In this document: one piece after another, positions 38,073 to 39,806 of the stretch
Position numbering within the stretch: position 1 is the first letter of the stretch
Layout of the letters: each line of letters begins with the position of its first letter
From: Desmonostoc muscorum FACHB-395
Lineage (GTDB): Bacteria > Cyanobacteriota > Cyanobacteriia > Cyanobacteriales > Nostocaceae
Assembly (NCBI RefSeq): GCF_014698035.1
Contig: NZ_JACJSF010000073.1
Coordinates: 1-39,806, forward strand
Length of the DNA stretch: 39,806 bases
Direction of reading: 5' to 3'
Position numbers and translations under genes: made by a program
Notes under the pieces: generated by a model
Databases searched by the model: none
The model's input: only the letters and a program-made list of their open reading frames with translations
What the model was told of the DNA's origin: nothing

Positions 38073-38682
38073 ACTGGCTTTTGTAGTCCAGGGCGGTCGC
38101 CTCCATCGCTTGCTTGATCTGGGTCAGTTCACTGCCTGCAACATCATCCATCTCTGCCAGTGTCTGCCTGATTTCGTCGGCTTTGCGTCGTATTTTTGAT
38201 ACTTCCTGATTTTTGAATTCTCTTGCAAAGTGGACGAGCGCGTTAAAAATCGCCTCGTTCAACTCCTTTCTGGATGCAAAGGTGGAAGCGATGGATACTG
38301 TAATCTGTTTCACATCCGCCGCTTTGAGTTCAATTCCTGCGCCTTGTGCAATATCTGCAACGAGGGCTTGCTTTTCAAGGTCAGTCAGCACAATCTGATT
38401 CTCTGATTCGGCAACTGTAAGCTGATTAGATTCAACTTCAGGCTGTGCATCCTCTGCCCCTACTAAAAACGTTTCTTCAACGGGTTCATCAGTTACAGAT
38501 AATTGGCTTGTCGCTTTAACTCTGAGATAGTCAACGGCTTGGCTCAATTGCTCTTTGGTGGGATTGTCAAGATCATCGCACTCGACTGCGATCGCTGCTG
38601 ACGTGTAATCGTCTTTGGTAAATCCTTGATAACCCTGTTTGTACAAACGAGCGCGGACATTGTTAGTAAACTTGTCAGACAT
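38032..38682 (-). CDS. Hypothetical acidic protein (216 aa)
   Basis: Not recognised. AAGGAG lies about 8 bases before the ATG, a strong site. The N-terminal 55 residues (RARLYKQGYQGFTKDDYTSAAIAVE) look folded and could bind another protein or DNA. Residues about 60-95 form an acidic linker. The C-terminal half is helical, with a likely coiled coil (SKIRRKADEIRQTLAEMDD). No membrane segment. Second gene of the cluster, 12 bases after the 169-aa gene. Confidence 0.72.
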   Translation of the reverse strand: MSDKFTNNVRARLYKQGYQGFTKDDYTSAAIAVECDDLDNPTKEQLSQAVDYLRVKATSQLSVTDEPVEETFLVGAEDAQPEVESNQLTVAESENQIVLTDLEKQALVADIAQGAGIELKAADVKQITVSIASTFASRKELNEAIFNALVHFAREFKNQEVSKIRRKADEIRQTLAEMDDVAGSELTQIKQAMEATALDYKSQFADLALSFAGIID

Positions 38683-38694
38683 GATGATTACTCC

Positions 38695-39204
38695 TTAGAG
38701 GGCTAGTGTTAAAACTTCGATGGTTGCGGATTTCATGGTTTGCTTACGCTTGTTGATTGCCCATTTAGCAGCAATAAACGCAACAAGGGCTAAATCCTTG
38801 CAGTGGTAAATATTTTCAGCGCTGAAAGATAGTCCGGCTTTCTCAAACCAGTAGTAACGAGTGCTGCGTGGTACATCGTCAAGATTGATTTTTAAATAGT
38901 CTGCCAGCGCAACTAAAAAGCTCTTGCCGTTGTAGCTAGCGTCTAACTCATAGAAGTGCTTGAAAACTTGCCAGCGTTCATTAAATCCTTTGCTAGCAGG
39001 TGTTAGCGCACCGTAACGCCGCCGAATTCCTGCAAATGTCTCAACTATTTTTTGGGCCGAAGCTGATTCCACATCTAAGCTAAAACGTTGTTTGAGAAAA
39101 GCTATTACTCGATACCAAGTGATATCTGAAATTTCTTTACCCATCTCGCGCTGATAAATCTGTTTCAGGTGGCGATACTTAGCTGAATACACTTTTGTTG
39201 TCAC
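38695..39204 (-). CDS. Hypothetical basic protein, first gene of the cluster (169 aa)
   Basis: Not recognised. GTG 39204 follows GGGGGTAAT. The protein is basic and helical, with aromatic-rich stretches (RYYWFEKAGLSFSAENIYHCKDLALVAFIAAKWAINKRK) that could form a DNA-binding or protein-binding surface. It is the most upstream gene of the tightly spaced minus-strand cluster ending at 35156 and lies next to a 27-bp direct repeat at 39264-39321, which it may regulate through. This last point is inference. Confidence 0.7.
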   Translation of the reverse strand: MTTKVYSAKYRHLKQIYQREMGKEISDITWYRVIAFLKQRFSLDVESASAQKIVETFAGIRRRYGALTPASKGFNERWQVFKHFYELDASYNGKSFLVALADYLKINLDDVPRSTRYYWFEKAGLSFSAENIYHCKDLALVAFIAAKWAINKRKQTMKSATIEVLTLAL

Positions 39205-39263
39205 ATTACCCCCGTAATACTATTTAAGTTGGTCAAAAATTAACTGGACATCCGGTTATGCCA

Positions 39264-39321
39264 AGGTATTTGATATAGCCCTGAGTCTGATTCGAGGTAT
39301 TTGATATAGTCCTGAGTCTGA
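39264..39321. repeat. 27-bp tandem repeat upstream of the unknown gene cluster
   Basis: AGGTATTTGATATAG, then C or T, then CCTGAGTCTGA occurs at 39264-39290 and 39295-39321 with one mismatch, a 31-bp period (three helical turns). CCAAGGTAT at the left edge is mirrored by ATAACCTTGG (about 39331-39340). A regulator binding site of the cluster promoter is the best guess; iterons of a second origin are the alternative. The rest of 39205-39511 shows CATGAAT/ATTCATG (39448-39486) around GCCC-GATA-GGGC, perhaps the terminator of the 90-aa gene. Confidence 0.65.
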
Positions 39322-39511
39322 CGACTATCAATAACCTTGGAAAAAAGACTTTGGACGGGCTTTACTAGCCAAAATTTCTCGGCTATAACCACGTAATAAC
39401 AAGGTTTGTCAGCTTTTAAGACATACTGACACTTTCTCGTTTACCCCCATGAATATGCCCGATAGGGCCTAGTTAGAGCATTCATGTATGGGAAAAATTT
39501 CTCGCTTGGAG

Positions 39512-39781
39512 TTAGAACAAACTCAGCTGTATTGAGTTCCTAGTTATCTCTGCTGTGTGCTGTTTATATAAGCTCGGCACTTCGTAGCAGCGCCTTAGCA
39601 CCTTGTCACGATTGAGCTTTAAGTCAGCAGTCTTAGACTGACGCGGTAAAGGACGGAAATAGTACTGAGTATGTCTGATACTGTCGCTGCTATAGAGATA
39701 GCGATAGAGAGCGCCATCGATACTGTAGGTTTTGGACTTGCTTAGGAGGGTTACACATCCAACAAGCTCCTTATCAATCAT
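39512..39781 (-). CDS. Small protein ending in a beta-clamp-binding motif (90 aa)
   Basis: The last residues are IQLSLF. QLSLF fits the consensus QL[SD]LF by which polymerases, Hda and other partners bind the DNA polymerase III sliding clamp, and an exact C-terminal position is common for it. The rest (SIDGALYRYLYSSDSIRHTQYYFRPLPRQ) is not recognised; it is basic and aromatic-rich. The frame opens at GTG 39802, but ATG 39781 has GGAG 9 bases upstream and was chosen. In the circle it directly follows the membrane-protein gene (103-672). It may connect plasmid replication or maintenance to the host clamp. The 5' part is duplicated at 1-110 by the linearisation. Confidence 0.7.
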   Translation of the reverse strand: MIDKELVGCVTLLSKSKTYSIDGALYRYLYSSDSIRHTQYYFRPLPRQSKTADLKLNRDKVLRRCYEVPSLYKQHTAEITRNSIQLSLF

Positions 39782-39806
39782 CTTTCCCATCTCCTGCAAC
39801 ACACGC
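39672..39806. repeat. Terminal direct repeat, second copy
   Basis: Identical to bases 1-135, which shows that the window wraps around a circular molecule. It does not represent a second biological copy. Confidence 0.93.

Overview
The window is almost certainly one complete circular plasmid of a filamentous, Nostoc-like cyanobacterium. Its first 135 bases (1-135) recur exactly as its last 135 (39672-39806), so the unit circle is about 39,671 bp. The cyanobacterial assignment rests on many HIP1 octamers (GCGATCGC, e.g. near 1546, 4153, 11158, 17213, 19533, 25219, 26932), heptanucleotide-type G-rich repeats, and gene families typical of these genomes: CHAT proteases, STAND/AAA-WD40 proteins and a Roco protein.

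Layout. (1) 103-4186 is replication: a membrane protein, an XRE regulator with a translationally coupled 43-aa ORF, a strong hairpin, a lambda-O-like winged-helix initiator, and a DnaB helicase. The initiator gene carries three about 20-bp iterons followed by AT-rich and purine-rich DNA, so the origin probably lies inside the gene, as in phage lambda. (2) 4338-10971 holds a MITE-like palindromic element, a CHAT-protease/ATPase protein, a gene remnant, and a 1427-aa ATPase with coiled coil and 16 WD40 repeats. (3) 11489-17609 is mobilisation: three minus-strand genes (coiled-coil membrane protein, ParA/TraL-like ATPase, HTH accessory protein) divergent from mobC and a 1084-aa relaxase across a probable oriT. 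The relaxase has eight 61-aa repeats and a TOPRIM-like tail. (4) 17633-18106 is a Tn3-family remnant ending in a 38-bp terminal repeat. (5) 18238-25001 is a second CHAT effector next to a STAND-WD40 sensor that shares a short motif with it, then a GH13 glycosidase. (6) 25332-27769 is parAB and a VapBC-like toxin-antitoxin pair. (7) 28152-32690 is an LRR-ROC-COR-CHAT protein. (8) 32882-34423 is a tyrosine recombinase and a toxin-antitoxin pair whose toxin is interrupted by a stop codon. (9) 34622-39781 is a minus-strand block: two tandem paralogous HTH-like genes, then (upstream in transcription) a compact run of six genes of unknown function, with several membrane proteins and a membrane-anchored P-loop ATPase, and a 90-aa protein ending in a canonical beta-clamp-binding motif.

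Together the window looks like a mobilisable (not self-conjugative) plasmid with its own initiator, helicase and partition system. It has an unusual load of NLR-like signalling proteins: three proteins with a caspase-fold CHAT domain, two with large WD40 sensor arrays and one with an LRR array. The best candidates for undescribed biology are the 35156-39204 gene cluster and the CHAT/STAND pair at 18238-22998. No tRNA, rRNA or CRISPR array was seen.
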